Assembly: GCA_019058445.1 (NCBI GenBank)
Contig: JAHPZA010000009.1
Coordinates: 62,001 to 126,000 of the forward strand
DNA: 64,000 nucleotides
From: Promethearchaeota archaeon
GTDB taxonomy: Archaea; Asgardarchaeota; Lokiarchaeia; Sigyniarchaeales; SOKP01
Reading direction: 5' to 3'
Shown here: piece by piece, positions 1 to 9,599 of the stretch
Position numbering within the stretch: position 1 is the first letter of the stretch
Layout: the number at the start of each line of letters is the position of its first letter
Translations under genes and position numbers: made by a program
The notes under the pieces: generated by a model
The model's input: the letters and a program-made list of their open reading frames with translations, nothing else
Told to the model about the DNA's origin: nothing
Databases searched by the model: none

Positions 1-774
1 AATATAGAAAAAAAATTCGATTTAGATATTAACAATCTAAATTCTCCCATTATATTAATTGGTTGGCCAGGTATAGCCCTTGTAGGTAAATTAGCAATTA
101 GTTCTATAAAAGATGCAATTAACGCAGATTTATTTCTAAATATAGAATTTTTTGATTTTCCTCCAAAAAGTACAGTCGAAGAGGGACTCTTAGAAATACC
201 CACTGCTAAAGTTTATTATAAATCTAGGGATATTCATGATTTTTTTATTTTAACAGCTGATTTTCAGCCTCAAAGTGCTGAAGGTGTTTTTGAATTTACT
301 CAAAAATTCTGTGAAGTAATGAATACACTAACAGGAGGAAAAATAGAAATGTATGTAAGTACTGGAGCTTTAGTATCTGATAAAATTTCTAAGCAGCCAA
401 AGGTACATGTCTGTTGCACAGACAAAAGTATTATTGAAAGTTTTCTAAAATTAGAAAATACAACAATAATGGAAGGTGGAATAATTGCTGGTGCGAATGG
501 GATATTACCAGCTTGGGCTGGAAATAAAGGTTTTGCACCAGGCGTTTGCTTGTTAGCTGAAACCATTCCTCTGCCTATGATGAGCCTTGATCCAAGAGCA
601 TCAAAAGCTTTGGTTCAATTATTAAAAGATTACTTTAGTATTGATATGACCTTCGAAGAATTAGATAGAAAAATCGAAGAGATGCAGAATATTTTTGATT
701 CTTTCAAAAAACAAGCAGATTATTTTATGAAAGGCGATCAGGAAGAAAGTGGACCAGATTCTTACTTTAGATAA
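1..774 (+). CDS. PAC2-family protein (proteasome assembly chaperone-like), 5' truncated
   Basis: The frame is open from base 1, so the gene starts before the window; 257 codons remain. The visible N-terminal part carries the glycine-rich stretch GWPGIALVGKLA, followed by alternating hydrophobic strands, and near residue 161 a second glycine-rich segment IAGANGILPAWAG. This layout is that of the PAC2 family, archaeal relatives of the proteasome assembly chaperones that act in the cytosol on 20S assembly. The C-terminal 60 residues are charged and helical, also common in the family. I see no clear HbYX tail (the end is SYFR). Family assignment is fairly sure; the exact role is inferred. Confidence 0.75.
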   Translation, partial: NIEKKFDLDINNLNSPIILIGWPGIALVGKLAISSIKDAINADLFLNIEFFDFPPKSTVEEGLLEIPTAKVYYKSRDIHDFFILTADFQPQSAEGVFEFTQKFCEVMNTLTGGKIEMYVSTGALVSDKISKQPKVHVCCTDKSIIESFLKLENTTIMEGGIIAGANGILPAWAGNKGFAPGVCLLAETIPLPMMSLDPRASKALVQLLKDYFSIDMTFEELDRKIEEMQNIFDSFKKQADYFMKGDQEESGPDSYFR

Positions 775-897
775 ATAACTTTATTTAACATTTTTTTACC
801 ATAATAAATTTAGATTCCAAAATTAATCTTCATTGAATCGTAAAAAAATTTTGAATTTGAATAGCATTTTATTACTTTTTTAATGACATACAAAATT

Positions 898-914
898 TTA
901 AATTTATATAAATA
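898..914 (+). promoter_or_regulatory. Possible TATA box upstream of the nucleotidyltransferase gene
   Basis: The run aaatttatataaataaat lies about 100 bases before the TTG start at 1014 in an otherwise featureless AT-rich gap (775-1013). It resembles an archaeal TATA element, but in such AT-rich DNA this is weak evidence. Confidence 0.25.
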
Positions 915-1013
915 AATATTTAATTAAACCGTTTTTTGAATAATAAAAATTAGGAAATACACTTCCAAAGAGTCTCTATAACAAAAAGAATAATAAAAAA
1001 TTAATGATACTTC

Positions 1014-1958
1014 TTGCAAGAAACTCAATTAATTGAATCAAAAAAGTTCAGGGAAGAAATCGGCTCAAATTTAATAGATATTAATGAGCAATCTAGAAAT
1101 TATATCTATGATGTTATTTTACTTGTAAATAAAGAAATTGGGATTGATAAGATTTTGTCAATTATCCTTTTTGGAAGTCAAATGAAAAATCATCATCAAA
1201 GAAGAGAAAACACTGTTATATCAGATTGCGATTTACTCATTGTATTTAATGATAATGTTTCAACTTCTTTTATTAGGCGGATGGAAAAATACTTCATTGC
1301 CTTAGAGAATAAACATAATTTTCGAAAGTATAATTCTAAATTTGTAAATAAAATGCTTGATGTTATGCAACAGTCGACGGGAATGTTTGTGAGTCATTTT
1401 TTAACCAAAAAAACTTATTTTGAAAAGGGTACTTTTCATAAAATATTTAGTGTTAATAAGATCCTTTCAGATATTTTTGCACCAAAAAAACTTGTATTAA
1501 GTAGTGTAGTTGATAATAGTACTGTTCTTTGGGGAGAAGATTTACGGGATCTCGTAAAGGAGAAAGTAGAAATTGAACCCTTTGATATGGTAAAGAGTAT
1601 TACAATGAATTTATTGATCTCTCTCTTATGTATTTTATTTTCTCCCCTGAAAATATTCAAACCAAAATATCAATTAGAGGCTATTAAATGGTCCCTTCGA
1701 GCTTCTAACTTTTATGTTTTTGAAGATTCTAAATCTCTTGAAACGATTATTAAACGATTCACTATATTTGAAAAATCAACAGGATATAAAAGAAGAGCGT
1801 ATAGATTCTATTCAAAATTTCTAGAATTAAGACATAATCCTTATAATGATCTAGACTTTATGCTTCGTTGTCCTTTCAGAATAATAAAAATTCATATTAA
1901 AGGGATTCTTTTCAAAAAACTGAGAATGAAAATGATAAAAAGATTACAGAATAGTTGA
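1014..1958 (+). CDS. Nucleotidyltransferase-fold protein
   Basis: 314 residues from a TTG start; an in-frame stop lies just upstream at 1005, so no longer start is possible. Residues about 48-80 contain ILFGSQ and then SDCDLLIVF, matching the hG[GS]...DhDh signature of the DNA polymerase-beta / MNT nucleotidyltransferase fold, in which the two aspartates bind metal. The C-terminal 130 residues are basic and helix-rich (two stretches rich in K, R and F) and match no family I know. Substrate unknown; a minimal-nucleotidyltransferase antitoxin role is possible, but I see no HEPN partner beside it. A second, different nucleotidyltransferase-like protein lies at 28692. Confidence 0.55.
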   Translation: MQETQLIESKKFREEIGSNLIDINEQSRNYIYDVILLVNKEIGIDKILSIILFGSQMKNHHQRRENTVISDCDLLIVFNDNVSTSFIRRMEKYFIALENKHNFRKYNSKFVNKMLDVMQQSTGMFVSHFLTKKTYFEKGTFHKIFSVNKILSDIFAPKKLVLSSVVDNSTVLWGEDLRDLVKEKVEIEPFDMVKSITMNLLISLLCILFSPLKIFKPKYQLEAIKWSLRASNFYVFEDSKSLETIIKRFTIFEKSTGYKRRAYRFYSKFLELRHNPYNDLDFMLRCPFRIIKIHIKGILFKKLRMKMIKRLQNS

Positions 1959-2103
1959 ATGATACAATTTTTGAAAAACTATTGCTCTAATTCTCAGTAT
2001 ATTTAAATAAAAATCATCTTTTAATATTTGAATAATTGTTAAAAATAAAATTTATTAATACATTTAGGATTCTATAAATAGTAGATTTTTATAGATTGAT
2101 GAT

Positions 2104-2114
2104 ATTATATAAAC
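2104..2114 (+). promoter_or_regulatory. Likely TATA box for the 2142 gene
   Basis: The element attatataaac sits about 33 bases before the ATG at 2142, which would put transcription start close to a short leader containing the gagag ribosome-binding site. Position and sequence suit an archaeal TFB/TBP promoter. Confidence 0.4.
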
Positions 2115-2141
2115 TAAATATAAAAAAAAGAGAGTTAAAAA

Positions 2142-2690
2142 ATGGCTAAAGAAATTAATATTCGAGAGCTTTTTTTTGATATCTTAGATCTCGTAAAATT
2201 TGAATTAAAGTTTTATAAAGATAAAGAAAGTCCTATGTTTGAACGAATTGTGAAGACCAGAGTTTTTCAAACCAAGGTCCAACGGTTAAAGGACTTCATT
2301 ATGAATTATTTCGAAATTCTTTATAAAGATGAGGATTCTCCGATTAATCAGGCCGCTCTTCAGACTCAGTTAGAGAATATCGCTCGTCTGACTAATTATT
2401 ATAATGATCTCTCAAATTTTTACAAAGATCACACAAAAGATCTTATCACAAAAGACAAATTATTGAATTTGATTGACTACAGCCATATAGAAATTTTGTT
2501 TTTAATCTTTTCTAATATTCTCGACTGGGAACATTACCGAAGCAGTTTATTATTTCCTACAGATAAAGCTAAGGAAAAGATACTAAAGGAATTTTTAAAT
2601 AAGCTAGCTAGCATAGATATCAAAGATGCTGATGATATAATAGATTTGGAGCAAAGTATTGATATCTTTATTGAATCAGTGGAAGTTTAG
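2142..2690 (+). CDS. Hypothetical helical protein
   Basis: 182 residues from ATG, preceded by gagag eight bases upstream. The protein is acidic, predicted mostly helical, with regular hydrophobic spacing and no cysteines, signal peptide or membrane helix. No catalytic motif is visible and I do not recognise the family. It stands alone between two AT-rich gaps. The good start context, coding-like composition and length support a real gene; the function is unknown. Confidence 0.55.
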   Translation: MAKEINIRELFFDILDLVKFELKFYKDKESPMFERIVKTRVFQTKVQRLKDFIMNYFEILYKDEDSPINQAALQTQLENIARLTNYYNDLSNFYKDHTKDLITKDKLLNLIDYSHIEILFLIFSNILDWEHYRSSLLFPTDKAKEKILKEFLNKLASIDIKDADDIIDLEQSIDIFIESVEV

Positions 2691-2868
2691 AATTTTCCCA
2701 TACCATTTAAACCTCCAATAAGGGAACTTAACCATAAAACTAATTTTAAAGAATGTTCTTTAATTTCCTAACATATAATATTCAAATAGATAAATTTAAT
2801 TAAGTGAAATCTATTAACCCACCTTCTATTTTTAAACATTTTTCTTGTTTTGAGAAAAAACGTTTCAT

Positions 2869-3276
2869 ATGTCGATAGAATTCTCAAATTTTTCTCAATA
2901 CACAAAATTTATATTTGTAAATCATTATGTCTTTTTTGGTATAGGAGAAAGGAATTTCAAATTATTTTCCCCATTAAAAATGGATTGTGTAGATGAAATT
3001 TTAATATATTATGAGAATAAAGAGAGTCATCAATCTCGAGCAATTAAGACTTGGATTAGCCATATTTTGATTGATTTAATGAGAGATTTAGAAGAGGATG
3101 ATCCAAAAAGTAATTTAAGAGTTCGAAATTGCTTAATCCTTTTAGTAAATCTATTTTTCGATGTAGATAATCCTGATCATTACCACTCACAAGGAATTCC
3201 TATCCATGAGATTACGGAAAAAGACAGAGTAAAATTTATTGAAATTTTGAAATCAGAAATAACTCATTTCAATTAA
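2869..3276 (+). CDS. Hypothetical protein
   Basis: 135 residues from ATG. No ribosome-binding site is visible, so the message may be leaderless. The sequence has an aromatic N-terminal strand region (residues 1-40) and an acidic helical middle ending in a histidine-containing segment (DHYHSQGIPIHEI, about 104-116). I recognise no domain. It converges on the MFS gene, whose stop lies about 40 bases further on the other strand. Real gene likely by length; function unknown. Confidence 0.5.
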   Translation: MSIEFSNFSQYTKFIFVNHYVFFGIGERNFKLFSPLKMDCVDEILIYYENKESHQSRAIKTWISHILIDLMRDLEEDDPKSNLRVRNCLILLVNLFFDVDNPDHYHSQGIPIHEITEKDRVKFIEILKSEITHFN

Positions 3277-3316
3277 GCTGAAGATTTTTACTAAAACTAA
3301 GATCTATAAATTCTTT

Positions 3317-5572
3317 TTAAAAAATAGGGGTATAGTCGGGTCGCGTTTTATCATATTCATTAAAAATGTTATCAATTTTCTGTAGTATTTGTATTATAGC
3401 ATCCTTAGTTTCTTTATCTTGACCAAATGTATCAACAATCACACTATAGAGATCCACTTGATATTCAGAAGTCAGTTGCGAAATTTTCCTTAAATCCCAC
3501 TGTCTAATTCCGTGCTCTTTTAATTGGATAAATACATTATCTATTTCTTCTTTAAGTTTAAGTGTCGCAGAAAGCGATTTAGTACAATTCTCTAAAAGAT
3601 CTTTTTCTTTTTTAAAAACAATTAACTCCTCGCCATTTAAATCTTCCTTAGCTTCAATATCTTCAATTCGTTCAATTAATAAATACTTTAATCTCTCATA
3701 TATATGAATTGTTTGAGCTATTTTTTCTCTACTTTTTATTAAATCTTGACGATTCAATCTGGCTTCCACAATTTTTAAGTACGCATCTTCATAATAGGTC
3801 TCTAACTCACCGAAGGTACTTTTCTCCCACTCATTAATTTTCTTTCTGATTTGTCGCAGTTGCTCATTTAAAACATCAATTTCTTTCACATTTAGGTTTT
3901 GATTATTTAACTGATTGAAAATTTTATTGGCATCTGATTTTATTAATATAGTTCTTAGTTTAAGGATATGTGCTTTTTTTTCTATATTAGTAATGCTTCT
4001 AGAAACACCCTCTTTTTCACAGATCGTAAAGATGCTAATTGCACTGTCCAATAATTCATTAAATTTATCTTGATTAGATTCAATATAATATTTTGAGTCT
4101 TGAACTTTCTGAATGGCTCTATCCATCTGAATTTCTAATTCGAAAATAAAATCAATCAAATTTACTTGCGTTCTTTCAGATAATATCTTCGATTTATTGA
4201 CCATATCCTCTTCTACAGATTTACTGGCAAGATACCAAAAAACAGCTGCGGGTATCCAGAAAAAGACTGAAAACACCATCATATTGAAAATGCTTCCTAA
4301 CATTGAAATCAACATAAATGAAATTAAAAGAGTAAATCCTTTACCCAATTGCTCCGAAAGGTTGAAAAAAGAGGCAGCAGTTCCTTTATGTTCGGGCATA
4401 TTTACATCTACCATTATTGCATTTTTATTGGCTACTGGGGCAGCTCCTAATGTTGAACCAATTAATGCTACAACAAAATACCATATATAGGAGGGATAAA
4501 CTCTAAATACTGCTTGAATGGTTAAAAAAATATAATGCCATGTTTCTCCTGTCGGGATTGGATCGGGATAATCAATATTTAACTTCGCGACGCTGACGGG
4601 TTCAATAAGAAATAGCATTATTAAACAACAGGGAATTGCAATTATCATACAGACTGTCGCTAATCTCGCGCGGTTTCTTTTATTTCTCTTGTATAATACA
4701 TCACTTAAACGTGAAATGATTACATTACCTAATAAATAGCCAATACCAACCATTCCAGCAAAAATAGTAGCGGTTTGTAGTCTAATTTCTGGAGGTAATT
4801 CAGCAAAATAATATAATGCTAACATTGAAGTTAAGAAATAAATAAGAATTGTTCCAGGGATCACCGTTAAGAACCCTTGGCTAACTAAATGACGGTTTGT
4901 CTTTTTTCGAATGATCTCTGCTAAATCCTCTCTAGAGATACGGTAACTATATTCTAAATTAAATTCAGTCAAATCTAATAGTTCACTTTCACTCGCACCC
5001 CGTTGAGGTATTTTTATAAAGAACAAAATACCTAATATGAAAAAGCTAATTATCGATAAGAGAATAAAAGGAAATCTCCATCCAAAAATTGGACCTATAA
5101 ATGATGACAAGGCTTGTCCTGTTCCGTTCGAGATGGAACTTAAAATTGCTAATGTACCAAACCAACCAGATCTCTCCTCAGGAGGGATGGCATCAGATAT
5201 AATTGAATATCCCACTGGCAAAACACATCCTAACCCGGCCCCACTGAGCATTCTACTTAAAATGAGCATTTCATAAGAAGTACAAAAGGCAGTAAGGAGC
5301 ATTCCAAAAGTCCAACAAAACGCTCCTACCCTGATAACTTTTGTTCTATTTATACGGTCGGTATAATACCCCCATATAATAGCAAAACAGGCGCTAACTA
5401 AAATAAATAATGCATCTGGAATTGCAATTAAAGCAACGGGAATGTCAAATTCTTGCTGAATCGCTGCATAACTTGGGATAAGCATATTCGCACATGCGAT
5501 TGAAACAAATAATAAGAGCACAACTAAGATTATCGGAATTAAATCTTTTGTTTTGACTGTTGTAAGTGGAAT
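3317..5572 (-). CDS. MFS transporter fused to a long C-terminal helical cytosolic domain
   Basis: Residues up to about 450 form a 12-helix major facilitator, with the helix 2-3 loop signature near GYYTDRINRTKVIR and the helix 4-5 region GAGLGCVLPVGYSIISDA. From about residue 450 to the end there are 300 hydrophilic, helix-forming residues rich in E, K, I and L with coiled-coil spacing and no membrane segment. That is not a usual MFS part. The only standard start is GTG at 5521 (734 aa), but it removes the first half of helix 1. The frame stays open to 5581, and an ATT at 5572, about nine bases after a GGT, restores a charged lead (KTKD) and a full helix 1; I prefer it (751 aa). Substrate unknown. 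Confidence 0.8.
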   Translation of the reverse strand: MPLTTVKTKDLIPIILVVLLLFVSIACANMLIPSYAAIQQEFDIPVALIAIPDALFILVSACFAIIWGYYTDRINRTKVIRVGAFCWTFGMLLTAFCTSYEMLILSRMLSGAGLGCVLPVGYSIISDAIPPEERSGWFGTLAILSSISNGTGQALSSFIGPIFGWRFPFILLSIISFFILGILFFIKIPQRGASESELLDLTEFNLEYSYRISREDLAEIIRKKTNRHLVSQGFLTVIPGTILIYFLTSMLALYYFAELPPEIRLQTATIFAGMVGIGYLLGNVIISRLSDVLYKRNKRNRARLATVCMIIAIPCCLIMLFLIEPVSVAKLNIDYPDPIPTGETWHYIFLTIQAVFRVYPSYIWYFVVALIGSTLGAAPVANKNAIMVDVNMPEHKGTAASFFNLSEQLGKGFTLLISFMLISMLGSIFNMMVFSVFFWIPAAVFWYLASKSVEEDMVNKSKILSERTQVNLIDFIFELEIQMDRAIQKVQDSKYYIESNQDKFNELLDSAISIFTICEKEGVSRSITNIEKKAHILKLRTILIKSDANKIFNQLNNQNLNVKEIDVLNEQLRQIRKKINEWEKSTFGELETYYEDAYLKIVEARLNRQDLIKSREKIAQTIHIYERLKYLLIERIEDIEAKEDLNGEELIVFKKEKDLLENCTKSLSATLKLKEEIDNVFIQLKEHGIRQWDLRKISQLTSEYQVDLYSVIVDTFGQDKETKDAIIQILQKIDNIFNEYDKTRPDYTPIF

Positions 5573-5712
5573 GTGAGATTACCATTTTAAATTTTGATAA
5601 TTATATTAAATAAGATTAGGACGTTAAAAAATTTTCAGACTTAAAATATTAAGAATCTAATATTTTCGAAATATAACAGTAAGTAAAATAATGATGCATT
5701 AGAGTAAAGTAA

Positions 5713-5816
5713 TGGAGACGGCGGGATTTGAACCCGCGGCCTTTCGCATGCCAAGCGAACGATCTTCCGATTTAATCCTGCACGGAGCTTGTCCGTAGAG
5801 TCTAATCCACGTCCCC
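5713..5816 (-). tRNA. tRNA-Ala (anticodon GGC) with an intron in the D-loop
   Basis: The 104-base gene folds as a tRNA: acceptor GGGGACG with CGTCTCC plus discriminator A, T-arm GCGGG/CCCGC with loop TTCAAAT, and anticodon arm TTCGC-TTGGCAT-GCGAA. The anticodon is GGC and the acceptor carries the G3-U70 wobble, the classic alanine identity element. D-stem strands GATT and GATC are separated by 39 bases instead of about 8, so about 31 bases are inserted inside the D-loop, between AG and GGAA. The insert contains a perfect hairpin ACGGA-CAAGC-TCCGT. Exact splice sites are unresolved. The CCA tail is not encoded. Confidence 0.88.
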
Positions 5817-5939
5817 ATTTTAAAAAGTTTTATTTGAAGACAGTTCTATGTTAAATAGTTATAATCAATTTTTAAAAAAAATTATGGTTTTTACATAAAA
5901 GAAATAAGAAATAAATACAAAATTGAATATTTGAGATCT

Positions 5940-8414
5940 ATGAAAAATCTAAAAAAAAAAGCGAATTCATTTATCCTTATTTTTATCCTTACAAGCAACA
6001 TTCTCACGCCATTTATCGGGATGCCTTTAACTCGGGCTACATATAATAATACTATTCAAATTCAATCAGATTTAATTTCATTCCGAAAAGAAAATGATGT
6101 GGCTTATAATAACAATTGGGAGAAAATGCTTGCCAAATTTGACAAGAATGGAAATGAAGTAGCTGATCAACTTGATAATAAGCTTGAATTATTAGAAATA
6201 TCTTATGATTTTGTAAATTCAGGTCCATCTGAACCAATAGACTTCATCATTCAATTTCCAGATGGTTATGACTATTCAAAAGTGATTGTAATTTTAAAAG
6301 AAAACGGTGGAAATATCAAATATGAGTATAATGCTGCTATTAATGGTTTTGCTGGAAGCATTGAATATAATAGATTAAATGATTTTTGCGAAAAGTTAAA
6401 ACAGAATAAAGTAGATTTTTTAATTGAAGAAGATGCAAAAATCAAAGCGAACTTATATTATGCATCACGTAATTTAAATTTACGACCTTATGTGTGGAAA
6501 ACACTAGATGGGGGTTATACTGGAGATAATACTAGTTCAATAGCAATAATGGATACCGGGATTGATGAATCTCATGAGTTTTTTGATAATTATTCTTTTG
6601 GTGATTTTAGATATAAAATTGTAGGATGGAGAGACTTTACTCCAGGAGGAAATAATGTAACTCTTTATGATGATGTCGGTCATGGGACTCATGTCGCGGG
6701 AATAGCAGCAGGAGTTGGCACTCCAATTAAAGATGGCTCAGATAGATCTATTGCCACTAGTGCTAGCAATGTAGATTATTTTGCTAGCGGAAGTGTAGTA
6801 GATGGTGATGAGTGGTTAGAACCTCTATCAAGGTTTAATGTGCCAACATTAGGTGAGATTGAAGTTGAATGTGGATTTAATGACTCAACACCAGCAATGG
6901 ATTATACAACATCCAAATTTTATATCCTTCGTCTCGAGGGTGATATAGGTTATATATATGCCGAGATTGGTCAAACTTCTCCAGGTGATTGGCAAAATAA
7001 TATGACTTATAATATTGATTCTACTGATAAACTGGGAGATTATGTGATAGTTGCGTTAATCACTTACAACGACGGTCCTGATGGTGATAATGATTGTTCG
7101 AATCCTAACAGTACAGTAAGAGCCGAAGTACATTGGCCATTCAATCCTCCTACATATGGATGTGGAAATCTCTGGAAAGGTGTTGCCCCTGATGCACACC
7201 TTGTGAGTGTGAGAGTACTTGGTAAATCAGGTGGAACAGAATCAGAATTTCTACAAGGTATCGATTGGGTCATTGCTAACAGAACGACCTTAAATATAAC
7301 TGTGATGTCGATGAGTCTTGGATTAGAAAATATCTATGGTCCCGTATCGAGTGCTGCTATGATCAATGCCGTTAATAACGCCGTAGAACTTGGAATAGTG
7401 GCAGTAGCTGCAGCAGGAAATGATGAGTCAGGAGGTAATAATATTGGATCCCCTGGAGATGCCGATAATGCGATTACGGTTGCTGCTATGAATTATGGAG
7501 ATCAAATAACAGATTATAGTAGTCAAGGGGGTTCCGAAAGTTACCAAAATACAACAAAGCCAGATATAACTGCTCCTGGCGGAAGTTTCAATCAATATCA
7601 AATGTTTTCGGCTGATACCAATGACAATGATGCTGAAGGTGCAATTCCTGATGACTATAGCAATGATTTGTATGGTGCCCAAGGCACCTCAATGGCAACT
7701 CCTGTAGTAGCAGGTGCGGCTAATCTTTTAATCCAAGCAATGGGAGGAGGAAACAATTGGGATTGGAATAGTGGAAGTAAATCAAAACTCGTAAAAGCAA
7801 TTTTATTGATGACAGCTACAGAAACATATCCATTAAAAAGAGAAGATGATACAAGTTATAGCCCTTCTCTAAATAGAGGTGGAAAAGATGTTCATGAAGG
7901 GTATGGACGGTTAAATATTGGTGCCGCTATACAAGCTTGGACGAATGACTTAAATGGAAAAAACCTCAGCCCCATCCTTTATTCTTCCATTGAAAATTCT
8001 TTTGCAAACCATTCTTATGCTGGTTATGTAGATTTAAATAAAGACAATACATATCTATTTAATTTAACTGTTCCAGCTGGCAAAGATTACGATTTATATT
8101 TGTATAACTATACATTCAAAGAATGGGGTGAACCTGATTTAATTGCTTCAAGCATATCTGCAATACCAGGACAAGATGAACAAATTAATTTTACCGCTAA
8201 ACATGATGGGAAATATTTCTTGGTTGCTAAAGCAATAGGAATACCTACCCCTGGTGAAGATGATGACGATGATGAAGATAAGGAAATTGTAATAGATTTA
8301 ACGTTATTTCTCATAATAAGTGCTATAGTTGCCTTGATTGGTATAATTATACTTATAAAGGTTTATAAGAAAAGTAGAGAAGATGATAACTACGAATACT
8401 ACCCAGAATACTAA
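5940..8414 (+). CDS. Subtilisin-like serine protease (S8), secreted and membrane-anchored
   Basis: 824 residues from ATG (an in-frame TTG at 5931 is possible). The order is: a basic N-terminus with a hydrophobic signal segment (about 10-30), a propeptide-like region to about 165, then the S8 catalytic domain with Asp205 (IMDTGID), His251 (GHGTHVAG), oxyanion Asn494 (AAAGND) and Ser584 (GTSMATPVVAG). About 240 residues separate His and Asn, far more than in classical subtilisins, because of a beta-rich insert at about 258-415. After the protease comes a beta-domain resembling pre-peptidase C-terminal domains, an acidic linker of consecutive Asp residues, one transmembrane helix (about 785-810) and a basic tail. 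So the enzyme should face outside and be tethered. Substrate unknown. Confidence 0.92.
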   Translation: MKNLKKKANSFILIFILTSNILTPFIGMPLTRATYNNTIQIQSDLISFRKENDVAYNNNWEKMLAKFDKNGNEVADQLDNKLELLEISYDFVNSGPSEPIDFIIQFPDGYDYSKVIVILKENGGNIKYEYNAAINGFAGSIEYNRLNDFCEKLKQNKVDFLIEEDAKIKANLYYASRNLNLRPYVWKTLDGGYTGDNTSSIAIMDTGIDESHEFFDNYSFGDFRYKIVGWRDFTPGGNNVTLYDDVGHGTHVAGIAAGVGTPIKDGSDRSIATSASNVDYFASGSVVDGDEWLEPLSRFNVPTLGEIEVECGFNDSTPAMDYTTSKFYILRLEGDIGYIYAEIGQTSPGDWQNNMTYNIDSTDKLGDYVIVALITYNDGPDGDNDCSNPNSTVRAEVHWPFNPPTYGCGNLWKGVAPDAHLVSVRVLGKSGGTESEFLQGIDWVIANRTTLNITVMSMSLGLENIYGPVSSAAMINAVNNAVELGIVAVAAAGNDESGGNNIGSPGDADNAITVAAMNYGDQITDYSSQGGSESYQNTTKPDITAPGGSFNQYQMFSADTNDNDAEGAIPDDYSNDLYGAQGTSMATPVVAGAANLLIQAMGGGNNWDWNSGSKSKLVKAILLMTATETYPLKREDDTSYSPSLNRGGKDVHEGYGRLNIGAAIQAWTNDLNGKNLSPILYSSIENSFANHSYAGYVDLNKDNTYLFNLTVPAGKDYDLYLYNYTFKEWGEPDLIASSISAIPGQDEQINFTAKHDGKYFLVAKAIGIPTPGEDDDDDEDKEIVIDLTLFLIISAIVALIGIIILIKVYKKSREDDNYEYYPEY

Positions 8415-8424
8415 TCTTCAATTT

Positions 8425-8440
8425 TATTCTTTTTTTTTCT
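8425..8440 (+). terminator. T-rich terminator-like run after the protease gene
   Basis: A run of T with one C interruption begins about 12 bases after the protease stop, in the 37-base gap between it and the convergent rpiA gene. Archaeal termination commonly uses such T-tracts; no hairpin precedes it. Confidence 0.4.
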
Positions 8441-8451
8441 AATATTAATAT

Positions 8452-9162
8452 TTATTTCGTAATAATTAGGACTGTACCATCTTCTTTTCCTATGTATGCT
8501 TTAGAGGTCATCCCAATAAAGAACCCCGTATCCACTACACCCGGAATTTTAAGAATTTTCTCATTTAGTTCAGAAGGGTGTTTAACAATCCCAAAATTCA
8601 CATCAATAATAAAGTTTCCATTATCCGTTACTAAAGGACCCGCCTTTGCTTGAGCCATTCTTAAAACTGGTTGACCCCCTAAAGACTCAAGTTTCTTCAT
8701 GATAGGAACATAAGCCATGGGAATTACTTCAATAGGAACTCCTTTCTTCCAATTTTCACCAAGATATTTCGAATTTTTCCTGTAATCTGCAATAATGACT
8801 AATTTCTTTGAGTTTGATGCGATAATTTTTTCTTGTACTAAGCAACCTCCCCCTCCTTTAATTAAATTAAGTTCCTTGTCAATTTCATCTGCCCCATCAA
8901 TATCCAAATCAATTTCAGGGTATTGATCTAACGATACTAGATTCAATCCATTTTCCACAAGTAATTGATAGGATTGAAAAGAAGTGGGAATACATTTTAA
9001 ATTTAAATGATCACCCTTATTTTTTTCAGCTATTTTTTGTACAGCATAGACAACAGTAGAACCACTGCCAATGCCTAAAATCATGTCCTTTTTAACATTT
9101 TCTTCCACGGCTTTTTCTGCAGCAGTTCTTTTTCCTAATTCAATTAAATTTTCATTCATCAT
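8452..9162 (-). CDS. rpiA: Ribose-5-phosphate isomerase A
   Basis: 236 residues, the usual length. It converts ribulose 5-phosphate and ribose 5-phosphate in the cytosol, feeding nucleotide synthesis. Diagnostic motifs are GIGSGSTV near the N-terminus, DIDGADEID (catalytic Asp and Asp/Glu region), then KGGGG and the phosphate-loop segment ending in KLVIIAD. It starts at ATG 17 bases after the purE stop on the same strand, so the two probably form a purE-rpiA operon linking purine synthesis with its pentose supply. The start could also be the second Met of the initial MM pair. Confidence 0.95.
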   Translation of the reverse strand: MMNENLIELGKRTAAEKAVEENVKKDMILGIGSGSTVVYAVQKIAEKNKGDHLNLKCIPTSFQSYQLLVENGLNLVSLDQYPEIDLDIDGADEIDKELNLIKGGGGCLVQEKIIASNSKKLVIIADYRKNSKYLGENWKKGVPIEVIPMAYVPIMKKLESLGGQPVLRMAQAKAGPLVTDNGNFIIDVNFGIVKHPSELNEKILKIPGVVDTGFFIGMTSKAYIGKEDGTVLIITK

Positions 9163-9179
9163 AATTCTATTTAATTTTA

Positions 9180-9599
9180 TTATTTTAATAGATTAAGAAT
9201 TCGAATAGCAAGATAAGCAGCGTTTTCACCGCGATCAATTCCAACACATGCCACAGGAACTTTAGGAGGCATTTGAACAATCGATAATAATGCATCTAAT
9301 CCTCCTAATTTAGAATCCACAGGAACTCCAATAACAGGCCTCTCTGTTTTTGATGCAACAACTCCTGGTAAAGCTGCTGACAATCCAGCAACTGTAATAT
9401 AAATTAAAGATTCACAAGAATTAATATATTCGTCCAATTTATCAGGATCACGGTGTGCAGATATAATTTGTAAGTCATATGGAATATTATTTTCTATCAG
9501 GACATTTTCAGCTTTCACATACACTTCCTTATCGCTTTTGCTACCTGCTATTATTGAAATTAAAGGCTTCTCATCTCTGTCTTTGTTTGAAATTGACAT
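9180..9599 (-). CDS. purE: N5-carboxyaminoimidazole ribonucleotide mutase (PurE)
   Basis: 139 residues, a little short of bacterial PurE but complete. Motifs include AGSKSDKEV near the N-terminus, SAHRDPDKL with the catalytic histidine, and the glycine-rich [14 protein letters not shown] and [20 protein letters not shown] core that builds the octamer active site. PurE interconverts N5-CAIR and CAIR in purine synthesis. It is the first gene of a two-gene unit with rpiA. No purK is visible in the window. Confidence 0.95.
   Translation of the reverse strand: MSISNKDRDEKPLISIIAGSKSDKEVYVKAENVLIENNIPYDLQIISAHRDPDKLDEYINSCESLIYITVAGLSAALPGVVASKTERPVIGVPVDSKLGGLDALLSIVQMPPKVPVACVGIDRGENAAYLAIRILNLLK

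Noticed and set aside
8267..8284. Run of Asp codons in the subtilisin resembling a microsatellite
   Set aside because: It is an in-frame acidic linker before the membrane helix, which is common in surface proteins.
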